Origin: Amycolatopsis nalaikhensis
Lineage (GTDB): Bacteria; Actinomycetota; Actinomycetes; Mycobacteriales; Pseudonocardiaceae
Direction of reading: 5' to 3'
Length of the DNA stretch: 64,000 bases
NCBI RefSeq assembly: GCF_030264295.1
Contig: NZ_CP127173.1
Span: 8,997,501 to 9,061,500, forward strand
In this document: in pieces, positions 34,271 to 42,766 of the stretch
Layout of the letters: each line of letters begins with the position of its first letter
Position numbering within the stretch: the stretch's first letter is position 1
Translations under genes and position numbers: made by a program
Notes under the pieces: model-generated
What the model was told of the DNA's origin: nothing
Database searches by the model: none
The model's input: only the letters and a program-made list of their open reading frames with translations

Positions 34271-35550
34271 CCACTGTGGACACCAGAGTCGGCCACCGGC
34301 TGACCGCCCGGCAGCGGAAGGCGATCGTCGCCGGCGCCGTCGGCAACACCGTCGAATGGGTCGACTGGGCCGTCTACGCCACGTTCGCCCCGGTCTTCGC
34401 CGGCCAGTTCTTCGCCGGGGGCAGTGAAACCACGGCGTTGCTGTCCACTTTGGCCGTGTTCGCGGTCGGGTTCGTCATGCGGCCGATCGGCGGTGCCGTC
34501 CTCGGCGCGTACGCCGACCGCAAGGGCCGCAAGAAGGGCCTCACGCTCACCATCTCCCTGATGGCGGGTGCGTCGATCGTGATCGCGCTGACCCCGACGT
34601 ACACGCAGATCGGGATCCTCGCCCCGATCGTGCTGCTGCTGGCCCGGCTCGTGCAGGGCTTCTCCGCGGGCGGCGAGTTCGGCTCGTCGTCGGCGTTCCT
34701 CATCGAGTCCGCCGCGCCCGGGCGGCGCGCGTTCGCCGGCTCGTGGCAGCAGGTGTCGGTCGGCCTCGGCTCGCTGCTCGCCGCTCTGATGGGCACCATC
34801 CTCAACGCGACGCTCGCCGACCCCGACCTCAAGGCGTGGGGCTGGCGGCTGGCCTTCGGCATCGCCGGGCTGCTCGGCCTGGTCGGCCTGTGGCTGCGCG
34901 TGTCGGTGCAGGAGACCGAGGCGTTCGCCAAGATCAGCGCCAAGCCGCGGCGCAACCCGCTGGTCGCGATGCTGCGCGACCACCCGGGCGCGGCCCTGCG
35001 CGTGGCCGGGATCACCATCGCCGGGACGCTCATCTACTACGTGTGGGTCTCGTACATGCCCGCGTACGCGCACCTGGCCACCGGCATCCCGCTGAAGACC
35101 GCGCTGCTGGCCAACACCCTGGCCATGGTCGTGTTCATCGCGCTGCTGCCGTTCGGCGGCCTGCTGTCGGACCGGCTCGGGCGCAAGGCGACGATGACGA
35201 TGTTCGCCGGCGGGTTCGTGGTGTTCGCCTGGCCCGCGTTCCACTTCCTGGGCAACAGCTTCTGGAGCGTCTTCGTCATCGAGCTGATCGGCCTGGTCCT
35301 CATCGTCGGGTACTCGGCGAACTGCGCGGTGATCATGGCCGAGCAGTTCCCGCCGGAGGTCCGCACGACCGGCATCGGCCTGCCCTACGCGTTGGCGGTG
35401 GCGATCTTCGGCGGCACCGCGCCGTACGTGACGACCTGGCTGAACGCCAGCCACCTCGGCCACCTGGTGTGGGTCTACGTGGCGGTCGCCGCGCTGATCG
35501 GCGTCGCGGTGTACCTGACCATGCCCGAGACGAAGGGGAAGGAACTGTAG
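34267..35550 (+). CDS. MFS transporter, metabolite:H+ symporter (MHS/KgtP-like) family
   Basis: A 427-residue, 12-helix transporter. Helix 1 reads IVAGAVGNTVEWVDWAVYATFAPVFA, the MHS pattern, followed by GAYADRKGRKKGL (loop 2-3 motif) and RLVQGFSAGGEFGSSSAFLIE in helix 4. MHS members import organic acids (alpha-ketoglutarate, shikimate, proline/betaine). Within this operon it should take up the substrate. ATG overlaps the previous stop (ATGA); its stop shares a base with the GTG of the SDR. Confidence 0.9.
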   Translation: MTTVDTRVGHRLTARQRKAIVAGAVGNTVEWVDWAVYATFAPVFAGQFFAGGSETTALLSTLAVFAVGFVMRPIGGAVLGAYADRKGRKKGLTLTISLMAGASIVIALTPTYTQIGILAPIVLLLARLVQGFSAGGEFGSSSAFLIESAAPGRRAFAGSWQQVSVGLGSLLAALMGTILNATLADPDLKAWGWRLAFGIAGLLGLVGLWLRVSVQETEAFAKISAKPRRNPLVAMLRDHPGAALRVAGITIAGTLIYYVWVSYMPAYAHLATGIPLKTALLANTLAMVVFIALLPFGGLLSDRLGRKATMTMFAGGFVVFAWPAFHFLGNSFWSVFVIELIGLVLIVGYSANCAVIMAEQFPPEVRTTGIGLPYALAVAIFGGTAPYVTTWLNASHLGHLVWVYVAVAALIGVAVYLTMPETKGKEL

Positions 35551-36329
35551 TGCGGACCGTGCTCGTCACCGGGGCGGGCGGCGGCATCGGCGCCGCCGTC
35601 GCGGCCCGGTTCGCCGCCGCGGGCGACCGGCTCGTCCTGTCCGACGTCCGCCCGGCGGAACTGTCCACAGTGGCCGGCCGGCTGCCCGCGGAAGTCCTCG
35701 AACTCCCCGGCGACCTGGCCGACGCGGAGTTCACCGAGACACTCGTCGAGCGCGCCGGAGCGGTCGACGTCCTGGTCAACGCCGCCGGGATCTACCCCGC
35801 CACTCCCCTGCTCGAGATGACCGCGGCGACCTGGGACCGCGTCCAGGACGTCAACGTGCGGGCGGCGCTGCTCACGACCGTCGCTTTCGGACGGAGGCAC
35901 GCCGCCGCCGGGACCACCGGCGCCGTCGTCAACATCTCCTCCGGCGCCGCCACCCGGGCCCGTCCCGGCGCCGCGCACTACGCGACGTCGAAGGCCGCGC
36001 TGGAGATGCTGACCAAGGCCTGCGCGGTGGAGCTGGGCCCGCACGGCATCCGCGTCAACGCCGTCAGCCCCGGGTTCGTCACCGTGGACAGCGAGGCCAA
36101 CCCGGTGACCGAGGCGTACGCGGCCGCGGTGTCGGTCAACCCGCTCGGCCGCCGCGGCGAGCCGCACGAGATCGCCGACGCGGTGTTCTGGCTCGCGGGC
36201 CCCGAAGCGGGCTGGATCACCGGCGCGGTCCTGCGCGTCGACGGCGGCTCGACCGCGGGCGCGGTCGGCCTGCCCCTGCACTGGGCCGGGGAAACCGCTG
36301 TGCAGCAAGGAAAGGAAGCCCATGTCTGA
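35550..36329 (+). CDS. SDR-family oxidoreductase
   Basis: A 259-residue classical short-chain dehydrogenase: TVLVTGAGGGIGAAVAARF (cofactor loop), LVNAAGIYPATPLLEM, the NISSGAATR serine and the HYATSK catalytic Tyr/Lys, ending with LRVDGGST. The C-terminus extends about 20 residues beyond the usual end. The GTG start shares one base with the transporter's TAG, and its 3' end overlaps the next gene by eight bases. It probably oxidises a hydroxyl intermediate of the operon's pathway. Confidence 0.88.
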   Translation: MRTVLVTGAGGGIGAAVAARFAAAGDRLVLSDVRPAELSTVAGRLPAEVLELPGDLADAEFTETLVERAGAVDVLVNAAGIYPATPLLEMTAATWDRVQDVNVRAALLTTVAFGRRHAAAGTTGAVVNISSGAATRARPGAAHYATSKAALEMLTKACAVELGPHGIRVNAVSPGFVTVDSEANPVTEAYAAAVSVNPLGRRGEPHEIADAVFWLAGPEAGWITGAVLRVDGGSTAGAVGLPLHWAGETAVQQGKEAHV

Positions 36330-37308
36330 CCGGCGCTCGTACACGGTCGTCGGCGGCGGCGCGATCGGCGGCACGCTCGCCTTCCACCTCGCCCGCGCGG
36401 GTCATCCGGTGTCCATCGTGGACGCCGACCCGGCGCACGTCGCCGCGATCACGGACCGCGGCCTGACCCTGCGCCGCCCCGACGGCGACGAAACCGTCGC
36501 GCTGCCCGCGTTCCGGCCCGAGGAGGCCCCGCCGGTGCTCGGCCGGGTACTGCTGGCCGTCAAAGCGCAGGCCACCGAGACGGTCCTGGACTGGCTGGCC
36601 CCGCGGCTCGCGCCGGACGGCTTTGTCGTCTCCTTGCAGAACGGGCTCAACGAGCCGGTGATCGCGGCGCGCGTCGGTCCGGAACGGACGGTCGGCGCGT
36701 TCGTGAACCTCTTCGCGGACGTCGTCGAACCCGGCGTGGTGCGGGACGGCGGCCTCGGGGCACTGGTCGTCGGCGAGCCGGACAGCCGGATCACCACCCG
36801 CGTCGAGGAGGTCGTCACCGACCTGCAGGCCTGGGGCCCGGCGAAGGCGACCGCCAACCTCGAGGGCTACCTGTGGGCGAAGCTCGGCTTCGGCGCGATG
36901 CTCACCACCACGGCGCTGGCCGACGCGCCGATGGCCGACCTCATCGACCGGCACCGCCCGCTGATGCACGCGCTCACCGCCGAGGTGTTCGCTGCGGCGG
37001 GCGAGCGGACCCTGGAGGCGTTCGACCAGTTCGACCCGGCGGCCTACCTGCCGGGCGCGACCGGCCGCGAGGAGGCCACCGACCGCCTGGTCGCGTGGCT
37101 GCGGACCCAGCCGAAGGACCGCAGCGGCATCTGGCGCGACATCGCCGTGCGGCACCGCCCGGTCGAGGTGCACCACCACTACGCGCCGGTGCTCGCGGAA
37201 GCCCCGGTGCCGCTGCTGCGGGCGGTGCTGGACCGGTTGCGGGAGATCGAAAGCGGCGCCGTCGCCATGTCCGAAGACCACCTGACCGAACTGGAGCGAA
37301 CCCTGTGA
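36322..37308 (+). CDS. ketopantoate reductase-family (PanE/ApbA) oxidoreductase
   Basis: A 328-residue PanE/ApbA-fold dehydrogenase. It has an N-terminal Rossmann site TVVGGGAIGGTLAFHLARAGHPV, LLAVKAQATE (the conserved Lys region), SLQNGLNEP, and the C-terminal helical domain with YLWAKLGFGAM and a Ser/Asp stretch (KDRSGIWRDI). Not every member reduces ketopantoate; catabolic relatives act on other 2-oxo or 3-hydroxy acids. No pantothenate gene is nearby, so a catabolic role is more likely. Starts eight bases before the SDR stop. Confidence 0.85.
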   Translation: MSDRRSYTVVGGGAIGGTLAFHLARAGHPVSIVDADPAHVAAITDRGLTLRRPDGDETVALPAFRPEEAPPVLGRVLLAVKAQATETVLDWLAPRLAPDGFVVSLQNGLNEPVIAARVGPERTVGAFVNLFADVVEPGVVRDGGLGALVVGEPDSRITTRVEEVVTDLQAWGPAKATANLEGYLWAKLGFGAMLTTTALADAPMADLIDRHRPLMHALTAEVFAAAGERTLEAFDQFDPAAYLPGATGREEATDRLVAWLRTQPKDRSGIWRDIAVRHRPVEVHHHYAPVLAEAPVPLLRAVLDRLREIESGAVAMSEDHLTELERTL

Positions 37309-38459
37309 TCGCCGCCCTGCACGAGTGGGTCCGGGCCCACCGCGACGACCTCCTGGCCGACCTCGCCGCCTACGTCGGCATCGAAACCCCCAGCGACGAC
37401 AAGGCGGCACTGACCCGCGGGCTGTCCTGGGTGGACGGCTGGGTGCGCGAACGCCTCGGCGCCCCGGTATCCGTCCGCGACGTCGACGGCGGCCGCCACG
37501 GCGACATCAAGGTCTACGACTTCCCCGGCACCGGCGACCCGGTGCTGCTGCTCTGCCACTACGACACGGTGTGGCCACTCGGCACGCTCGCCGCGTGGCC
37601 GTTCACCGTGGACGGTGACCGCGCGACCGGGCCGGGGATCTTCGACATGAAGTCGGGCCTGGTGCACGCGGTGTGGGCCCTGCGCGCCCTCGACGCGGCG
37701 GGCCTGCCCCGCCCGGCCGTGCGGCTGGTCCTCAACGGCGACGAGGAGATCGGCAGCCCGGCCTCGCGCCCGGTGATCGAGGAGGCGGCCGAGGGCACGT
37801 GCGCGACGCTGGTGTTCGAGGCCGCCGCCGACGGCGCGGTGAAGACCGCGCGCAAGGGCGTCGGCCTGTTCCAGGTGCACACCACCGGCGTCGAGGCGCA
37901 CGCCGGGCTCGACCCGGCGAAGGGCGCGAGCGCGATCGACGAGCTGGCCCGGGCGATCCTCGCGCTGCACGGACTGTCCGATCCGGACGCCGGGACCACC
38001 GTGAACGTGGGCGTGATCTCGGGCGGCACCCGGCAGAACGTCATCGCGGGCGCGGCTTCGGGCGAGATCGACGTCCGCGTGTCCAGCGCGGCGGAGGCGG
38101 CACGCATCGACGCGGGCCTGGCGGCCCTGACCGCGCACGACCCGCGGGCTACGGTCACCGTGACCGGCGGCTGGAACCGGCCGGTGATGGAACGCTCGGC
38201 GGGTATCGCCGGGCTCTACGAACTGGCCCGCGCCGAGGCGGCGGAGCTGGGCGTGACACTGCGGGAGTGCTCGGTCGGCGGCGCCAGCGACGGCAACTTC
38301 GTCGCCGCCCTGGGCCACCCGGTGCTGGACGGCTTCGGCGCCGTCGGCGACGGCGCGCACGCGCGGCACGAGCACATCAGCGTCAGCGGGATGCTCGAGC
38401 GGACGGCGCTCGCCGCGGCCGTCCTGCACCGGCTCGGGTCGTCGCGTTCCTGGGGGTGA
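37305..38459 (+). CDS. M20-family metallopeptidase/deacylase (CPG2-like)
   Basis: A 384-residue M20 enzyme. Its di-zinc ligands are readable in order: LLCHYDTVWP (His, Asp), GPGIFDMKSG (bridging Asp), LNGDEEIGSP (catalytic Glu and ligand Glu), VFEAAADGAVKTARKG (Glu) and HEHISVSG (His). The lid domain lies between about residues 185 and 295. It resembles glutamate carboxypeptidase and aminoacylase-like members that cleave N-acyl amino acids. GTG 37305 overlaps the previous stop. Last gene of the operon. Confidence 0.9.
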   Translation: MIAALHEWVRAHRDDLLADLAAYVGIETPSDDKAALTRGLSWVDGWVRERLGAPVSVRDVDGGRHGDIKVYDFPGTGDPVLLLCHYDTVWPLGTLAAWPFTVDGDRATGPGIFDMKSGLVHAVWALRALDAAGLPRPAVRLVLNGDEEIGSPASRPVIEEAAEGTCATLVFEAAADGAVKTARKGVGLFQVHTTGVEAHAGLDPAKGASAIDELARAILALHGLSDPDAGTTVNVGVISGGTRQNVIAGAASGEIDVRVSSAAEAARIDAGLAALTAHDPRATVTVTGGWNRPVMERSAGIAGLYELARAEAAELGVTLRECSVGGASDGNFVAALGHPVLDGFGAVGDGAHARHEHISVSGMLERTALAAAVLHRLGSSRSWG

Positions 38460-38501
38460 CAGGACCAGGCAGGCTCGCGCGCGGCGGCCTACCGTGACGG
38501 T

Positions 38502-39350
38502 GTGGCCGAAGAACCGAACCTGCTGGGCGACTTCCTGCGGGCCCGCCGCGAACAGCTCACCCCCGACCGGGCGGGCCTGCCCGCCTTGGGCGAGCGGCGG
38601 GTGCCCGGCCTGCGCCGGGAAGAGGTCGGGATGCTCGCGGGCATCAGCGCCGACTACTACCTGCGCCTCGAACAGGGCCGCGACCGCAACCCGTCGCGCC
38701 AGGTGCTGGAGGCACTCGCCCGCGCGCTGCAGCTCGACGAGGACGCGACGGCGTACCTGATCGGTCTCGCGACCGCGCCGCCCGCGCGGAAGCGGCGGCG
38801 CCGGAAGGAGAAGGTCCCGCCGAGCATCGTGAAGTTCCTGGCGGCGCTGTCGCTGCCCGCGTTCGTCGAGGGCCGCTACCTCGACGTGCTGGCCGCGAAC
38901 TCCCTGGCCACGGCGCTCTCGCCGCGGCTCGTCGCGGGCGCCAACCGGCTGCGCGACGTCTTCCTCGACCCGGCCGAACGCGCGCTCTTCCCCGACTGGG
39001 CCGAGGCCACCCGCTGGCTGGTGGCCGGGTTCCGCCAGTCCGTCGGGACCGACACCGACGACCCGCGGGTCATCGAGCTCGTCGGCGAGCTTTCCCTGGC
39101 CAGCCCGCGCTTCCGCGAGCTGTGGGCCCGCCACGACGTCGCGAACCGGCGGGGCGCGGCCGTGCGGTTCGCTCACCCGCTGGTCGGCGAACTCCGGCTG
39201 AACCGGGAGAAGCTCGAGCTCACCGAAGCGCCCGGGCTCGTGCTCGCCGTCTACCACCCCGATCCCGGCACCGACGCGGCCGACAAGCTCGCCCTCCTGG
39301 GCTCGGCCGCCGCGGCGCCCGTCAACCACCGGAAGGAACACCAACGATGA
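38502..39350 (+). CDS. XRE-family regulator with MmyB-like ligand-binding domain
   Basis: A 282-residue regulator. The N-terminal Xre HTH (about residues 8-85) contains FLRARREQLTPDRAGLP and the diagnostic RRVPGLRREEVGMLAGISADYYLRLEQGRD. The C-terminal part is the MmyB-like PAS-type domain (VLAANSLATAL, NRLRDVFLDPAERALFPDW, FAHPLVGELRLNREKLEL). Such regulators bind lipophilic ligands and typically control an adjacent SDR, here overlapping by four bases. GTG 38502 is the best start. Confidence 0.9.
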   Translation: MAEEPNLLGDFLRARREQLTPDRAGLPALGERRVPGLRREEVGMLAGISADYYLRLEQGRDRNPSRQVLEALARALQLDEDATAYLIGLATAPPARKRRRRKEKVPPSIVKFLAALSLPAFVEGRYLDVLAANSLATALSPRLVAGANRLRDVFLDPAERALFPDWAEATRWLVAGFRQSVGTDTDDPRVIELVGELSLASPRFRELWARHDVANRRGAAVRFAHPLVGELRLNREKLELTEAPGLVLAVYHPDPGTDAADKLALLGSAAAAPVNHRKEHQR

Positions 39351-40117
39351 GCAAGCTCGCCCTGGTCACCGGCGCCACGTCCGGCATCGGCCTGGCGTAC
39401 GCCGACCGCCTCGCCGCCGACGGCCACGACCTGGTCGTCGTCGGACGGCGCCAGGAGCGGCTCGACGAGTTCGCCGCCCGGGCCGCGGTCAAGGTCCGCA
39501 CGATCGCCGCCGACCTCTCCACCCCGGACGGGATCGACGCGGTCGCCGAGGTCTGCGCGAGCGAGCCGCTGGACCTGCTGGTCAACAACGCGGGTGTCGC
39601 GCACTACATGCCACTGACCGACCTGCCCGCCGACAAGGCGCGAGAGCTGGTCAACGTCAAGGTCCTCGCGCCGACGCTGCTCGCCCGCGCCGCCGTCGGC
39701 GGGATGGTCGAACGCGGCCGCGGCACGATCGTCAACGTCGCCGGGATGATCGCCTTCAGCGGCCCGGCGCCGCACACGCAGATGCCCCGCCGCGCGGTCT
39801 ACGCCGGTTCGCTCGCCCACTTGGTCACGCTGTCCCAGACGCTCAGCGCCGAACTGGAAGGCACCGGCGTCCGGGTGCAGGTCGTGTGCCCGGGCGTGGT
39901 CGCCACCGAGTTCCACGAGCGGCAGGGCATGGACCTGTCGGCGGTGCCGCGCATGAGCGCCGCCGACGTCGTGACGGCGTCCCTGCGCGGGCTGGAACTC
40001 GGCGAAGTCGTCTGCGCGCCCGGTGTGGAGGACGTCAGCCTGCTCGACGCGGTCTTCCGGGCCGAGCTGGCCGCGTTCGGCGGGCAGAGCCCGGAACTGG
40101 CCGGCCGGTACCGCTGA
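39347..40117 (+). CDS. SDR-family oxidoreductase paired with the MmyB regulator
   Basis: A 256-residue short-chain dehydrogenase of the YqjQ/DltE-like group: LALVTGATSGIGLAYADRL, LLVNNAGVAHYMPLTD, then IVNVAGMIAFSG. In place of a standard YxxxK the sequence reads RRAVYAGSLAHL, so the catalytic Lys is missing or shifted. It may be a weak or altered reductase. ATG 39347 with GGAAGGA overlaps the regulator stop. Convergent with the ferredoxin reductase gene; the gap contains a 13-base palindrome GTCCACAGTGGAC. Confidence 0.83.
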   Translation: MSKLALVTGATSGIGLAYADRLAADGHDLVVVGRRQERLDEFAARAAVKVRTIAADLSTPDGIDAVAEVCASEPLDLLVNNAGVAHYMPLTDLPADKARELVNVKVLAPTLLARAAVGGMVERGRGTIVNVAGMIAFSGPAPHTQMPRRAVYAGSLAHLVTLSQTLSAELEGTGVRVQVVCPGVVATEFHERQGMDLSAVPRMSAADVVTASLRGLELGEVVCAPGVEDVSLLDAVFRAELAAFGGQSPELAGRYR

Positions 40118-40134
40118 CCGCGTCCACAGTGGAC

Positions 40135-41604
40135 TCAGGCGCGGCGGAGGAGCTTCGCCAGTCCGCGCCGGGGTGCGCGGGACCGCAACCGGCCCGCGAC
40201 GGCGTCCTCCAGCAACGCCCCGACCGTCTCGCGCGCGCACGCCTTGTTCGCGCCGATGCCGCCCGAGGGGCCGCGCTTGATCCACCCGGCCACGTACGTG
40301 CCCGGCTCGACCCGCCCGGCGACGTTCGGGACCGTGCCGGTCGCCTCGTCGAACGGCAGGCCCGCCACGGGCGCACCGCGGAAGCCCGCGGCGCGGACCA
40401 CCCGGCCCGCGAGGATCTCGACGTCGCCCGACGGGCCCGAAGCCCGGACGCCGCGGACCTCGGTGTCGCCGGTGAAGGCGACCGGCGCCGAGTGGAAGCG
40501 CAGGACGACCCGCCGCGCGCCGTCCGGAGGCGGTGACGACCAGTCGATCTCCTCGCGCGGGATCCCCTGCAAGAGCGCCGCTTTGCCGTCCCCGGCGTCG
40601 ATCGCCGCGGCGATCCGCGGGTCGTGCGCGTCGACGACGAGGTCGCCGCGCGCGGCCAGGGCGAGCAGCTCGGACCGGGTGTAGGCGGCCGTCTCCGGGC
40701 CGCGGCGGGCCAGGAGCACGACCTCGCGGACCTTGCCGGCCCGCAGCCGGTCCGCCGCAGCGGGCGCGATGGGCGTGCCCGCCAGGGAATCCGGGTCGGC
40801 GGTGAGGATGCGGGCGATGTCGAGCGCGACGTTGCCGGTGCCGACCACGACGACCCGCTCGGCCGAGAGGTCGACCGCGCCGGGGGCGATGTCCGGGTGG
40901 CCGTTGTACCAGCCCACGACCGTGACCGCCGGGAGGCTGCCGGGCAGGTCCTCGCCGGGCACGTCGAGCCGCCGGGCGCCGGTGGCGCCGACCGCGTAGA
41001 TGACGGCGTCGTGACGCTCGGCCAGCTCGGGACCGGCTTCGACGCCGAGCCGCAGCCGCAGCCGCGGGTGGTCGTGGAAGCGGGCGAAGGTCTCGCCGAT
41101 CTTCTTCGTCGACGGATGGTCGGGCGCGACGCCGTAGCGGATCAGGCCACCGGCGACCGGCAACCGGTCGATCAGGGTGACCCGCGCGTTCGTGTGCAGC
41201 AGCAGGTCTTCCACGGCGTACATGCCGGCCGGGCCGGTGCCGACGACGGCGACGTCCAGTGGCGCGAAGTCGCTCGGCAGCACCCGGGCGAACGCCGGCG
41301 GCGCCCACCGGTGGAAGTTCGGCGCGACGGTGGCCTCGGTCAGCACGTCCCGGCCCGCGTAGAACTCCGCGTTGAGGTCTTCGTAGACCTTCAGCGGGCC
41401 GGTCAGGTCGCCGGCCGGGAAGATCGCGTCGACCGGGCAGGCGTCGGCGCAGGCCCCGCAGTCGATGCAGGTGCCCGGGTCGATGTAGAGCATGTCGGTC
41501 GTGCCGAAGTCCGGCTCGTCCGGCGTCGGGTGGATGCAGTTGACCGGGCAGACCGACACGCAGGACGCGTCGGCGCAGCAGGTCTGCGTGATCGCGAAAG
41601 CCAT
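40135..41604 (-). CDS. fprB: ferredoxin-fused ferredoxin/flavodoxin-NADP reductase (FprB-like)
   Basis: A 489-residue protein. The N-terminal 7Fe ferredoxin (CCADASCVSVCPVNCIHP and CIDCGACADACPVDAIFP) is fused to an adrenodoxin-reductase-like flavoenzyme (VAVVGTGPAGMYAVEDLL for FAD; VVVGTGNVALDIARIL for NADP; GWIKRGPSGGIGANKACA at the end). It moves electrons from NADPH through FAD to the attached iron-sulfur clusters. It starts one base after the stop of the AurF-like oxygenase gene, so it is probably that oxygenase's electron donor. Confidence 0.9.
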   Translation of the reverse strand: MAFAITQTCCADASCVSVCPVNCIHPTPDEPDFGTTDMLYIDPGTCIDCGACADACPVDAIFPAGDLTGPLKVYEDLNAEFYAGRDVLTEATVAPNFHRWAPPAFARVLPSDFAPLDVAVVGTGPAGMYAVEDLLLHTNARVTLIDRLPVAGGLIRYGVAPDHPSTKKIGETFARFHDHPRLRLRLGVEAGPELAERHDAVIYAVGATGARRLDVPGEDLPGSLPAVTVVGWYNGHPDIAPGAVDLSAERVVVVGTGNVALDIARILTADPDSLAGTPIAPAAADRLRAGKVREVVLLARRGPETAAYTRSELLALAARGDLVVDAHDPRIAAAIDAGDGKAALLQGIPREEIDWSSPPPDGARRVVLRFHSAPVAFTGDTEVRGVRASGPSGDVEILAGRVVRAAGFRGAPVAGLPFDEATGTVPNVAGRVEPGTYVAGWIKRGPSGGIGANKACARETVGALLEDAVAGRLRSRAPRRGLAKLLRRA

Positions 41605-41605
41605 G

Positions 41606-42514
41606 TCAGATCAGGTTGGCGCGCTTGTAGAACCACAGCGACGGCTTGGTGAGCAGCCCGGCGGAGTGCAGGAACTCCATCAGCCCGGAGCAGCTCGAGC
41701 GCAGCATCGACTTGTGGTGCTCGTTGGCCTTCGCTTCGCGCCGCGCGCGCTTGCCGTCGAGCCCGGCGTTCTCGTAGACCTTGGCGTTCACCATGCTGGT
41801 GACGATGAAGTAGGACGCGACGGCGACGACCAGGCCGTTGATCTGCCGGCGCAGCCACCCGGCGCCTTCGAGCCGCTCGCGGGTCTCCTCGCGGGCGAAC
41901 TTCATGTGCCGCGACTCTTCGACGACGTGGATGTTGTTGATGGTGCGCACGAAGGGGACGACGCGCTCATCGCGCATCCAGTCCCGCTGCATGACGTCGA
42001 GCACCTCTTCGGCGACGAGGATGGCGGCGTAGGCGGCCTCCCCGGTCGCGGTGGCCTTGAAGACGCGGCCGAGTTCGACGACGAACCGCCGCGGCCGGTA
42101 GGCGGGCGCGCGCAGCTTGGCGGCGCCGCGGGCGAACATGATCGAGTGACGGCACTCGTCGGCGATCTCGGTCAGCGCCCACTGGAAGGCCGGGTCGGTC
42201 GGGTCCTTCGCGTAGAAGTCCCGCAGCACCATCTGCTGCAGGATCATCTCGAACCAGATCCCGGTGCTGGCGACCGACGCCGCCTCCTGGCGGGTCAGCT
42301 CGCGCTGCTGCTCAGGCGTCATCTCGGCCCAGTAGGAAGTGCCGTAGAGCGTGCTCCACTCGGGGCTGGCGCCGTGGTAATCGGTGTCGAGCGGCGTCTC
42401 CCAGTCGACTTCCTTGACGGGGTCGTAGGAGAGCTGTTCGGACGAGTCGAGCAGGCGCCGCGCGACGGTCTCGCGGTCCGAGAGCCCGGGTTCGCGTTCG
42501 TCGATGCTCGTCAT
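41606..42514 (-). CDS. AurF-like diiron oxygenase
   Basis: A 302-residue ferritin-like diiron protein of the AurF (p-aminobenzoate N-oxygenase) group. Iron-binding patterns are visible as EMILQQMVLRD, EIADECRHSIMF (ExxxH), LVAEEVLDVMQRDW and HVVEESRHMKFAREE (ExxxH). AurF members oxidise arylamines to nitro compounds; related proteins hydroxylate lipids or unknown substrates. It is co-transcribed with the ferredoxin reductase. ATG 42514 has GAGGAGG upstream, and a palindromic operator lies 35 bases ahead. Confidence 0.83.
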   Translation of the reverse strand: MTSIDEREPGLSDRETVARRLLDSSEQLSYDPVKEVDWETPLDTDYHGASPEWSTLYGTSYWAEMTPEQQRELTRQEAASVASTGIWFEMILQQMVLRDFYAKDPTDPAFQWALTEIADECRHSIMFARGAAKLRAPAYRPRRFVVELGRVFKATATGEAAYAAILVAEEVLDVMQRDWMRDERVVPFVRTINNIHVVEESRHMKFAREETRERLEGAGWLRRQINGLVVAVASYFIVTSMVNAKVYENAGLDGKRARREAKANEHHKSMLRSSCSGLMEFLHSAGLLTKPSLWFYKRANLI

Positions 42515-42549
42515 GGGCGACCTCCTCGTCAGGTGTTACCCCGGTTTAC

Positions 42550-42566
42550 TGTTACCAACCGTAACA
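42550..42566. promoter_or_regulatory. palindromic operator upstream of the AurF-like gene
   Basis: TGTTAC-N5-GTAACA, a perfect 6+6 palindrome, 35 bases upstream of the oxygenase ATG. A further GTGTTAC at 42533-42539 can pair with GTAACAC at 42561-42567. Probably a TetR- or MarR-type binding site; no regulator gene is adjacent, so the factor is encoded elsewhere. Confidence 0.55.
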
Positions 42567-42601
42567 CATATCGAGTCGAGTGCACACCCGTCGCCCTGGA
42601 T

Positions 42602-42684
42602 GCGCTGAAGGGGACTTTCCTCGCATCTGATGAGAGGAAAGTCCCCTTCAGCGCATCAGATGAGAGCAACGTCCCCTTCAGCCC
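42602..42684. repeat. 83-bp intergenic hairpin element, family A, copy 2
   Basis: The same length and layout as the element at 1614: GCGCTGAAGGGGAC on the left, GTCCCCTTCAGCCC on the right, with internal GGGGACTTTCCTC / GAGGAAAGTCCCC arms. The outermost stem carries one mismatch here and does not extend. It lies between the AurF operator and the membrane cyclase gene, i.e. 5' to a gene, unlike the other copies. Confidence 0.8.
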
Positions 42685-42766
42685 GGCCCGCGGCGTGGAC
42701 CGGTGGCTGATCTTCACAGGCTCGGTGTACAGTCGTTCACTCAACAGTGTCGAACGGCGGGAACCG

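Noticed and set aside
40122..40134. GTCCACAGTGGAC palindrome between convergent stops (a similar one at 50456)
   Set aside because: The half-site TGTGGAC/GTCCACA is frequent in this DNA, including inside genes, so a specific operator cannot be claimed.
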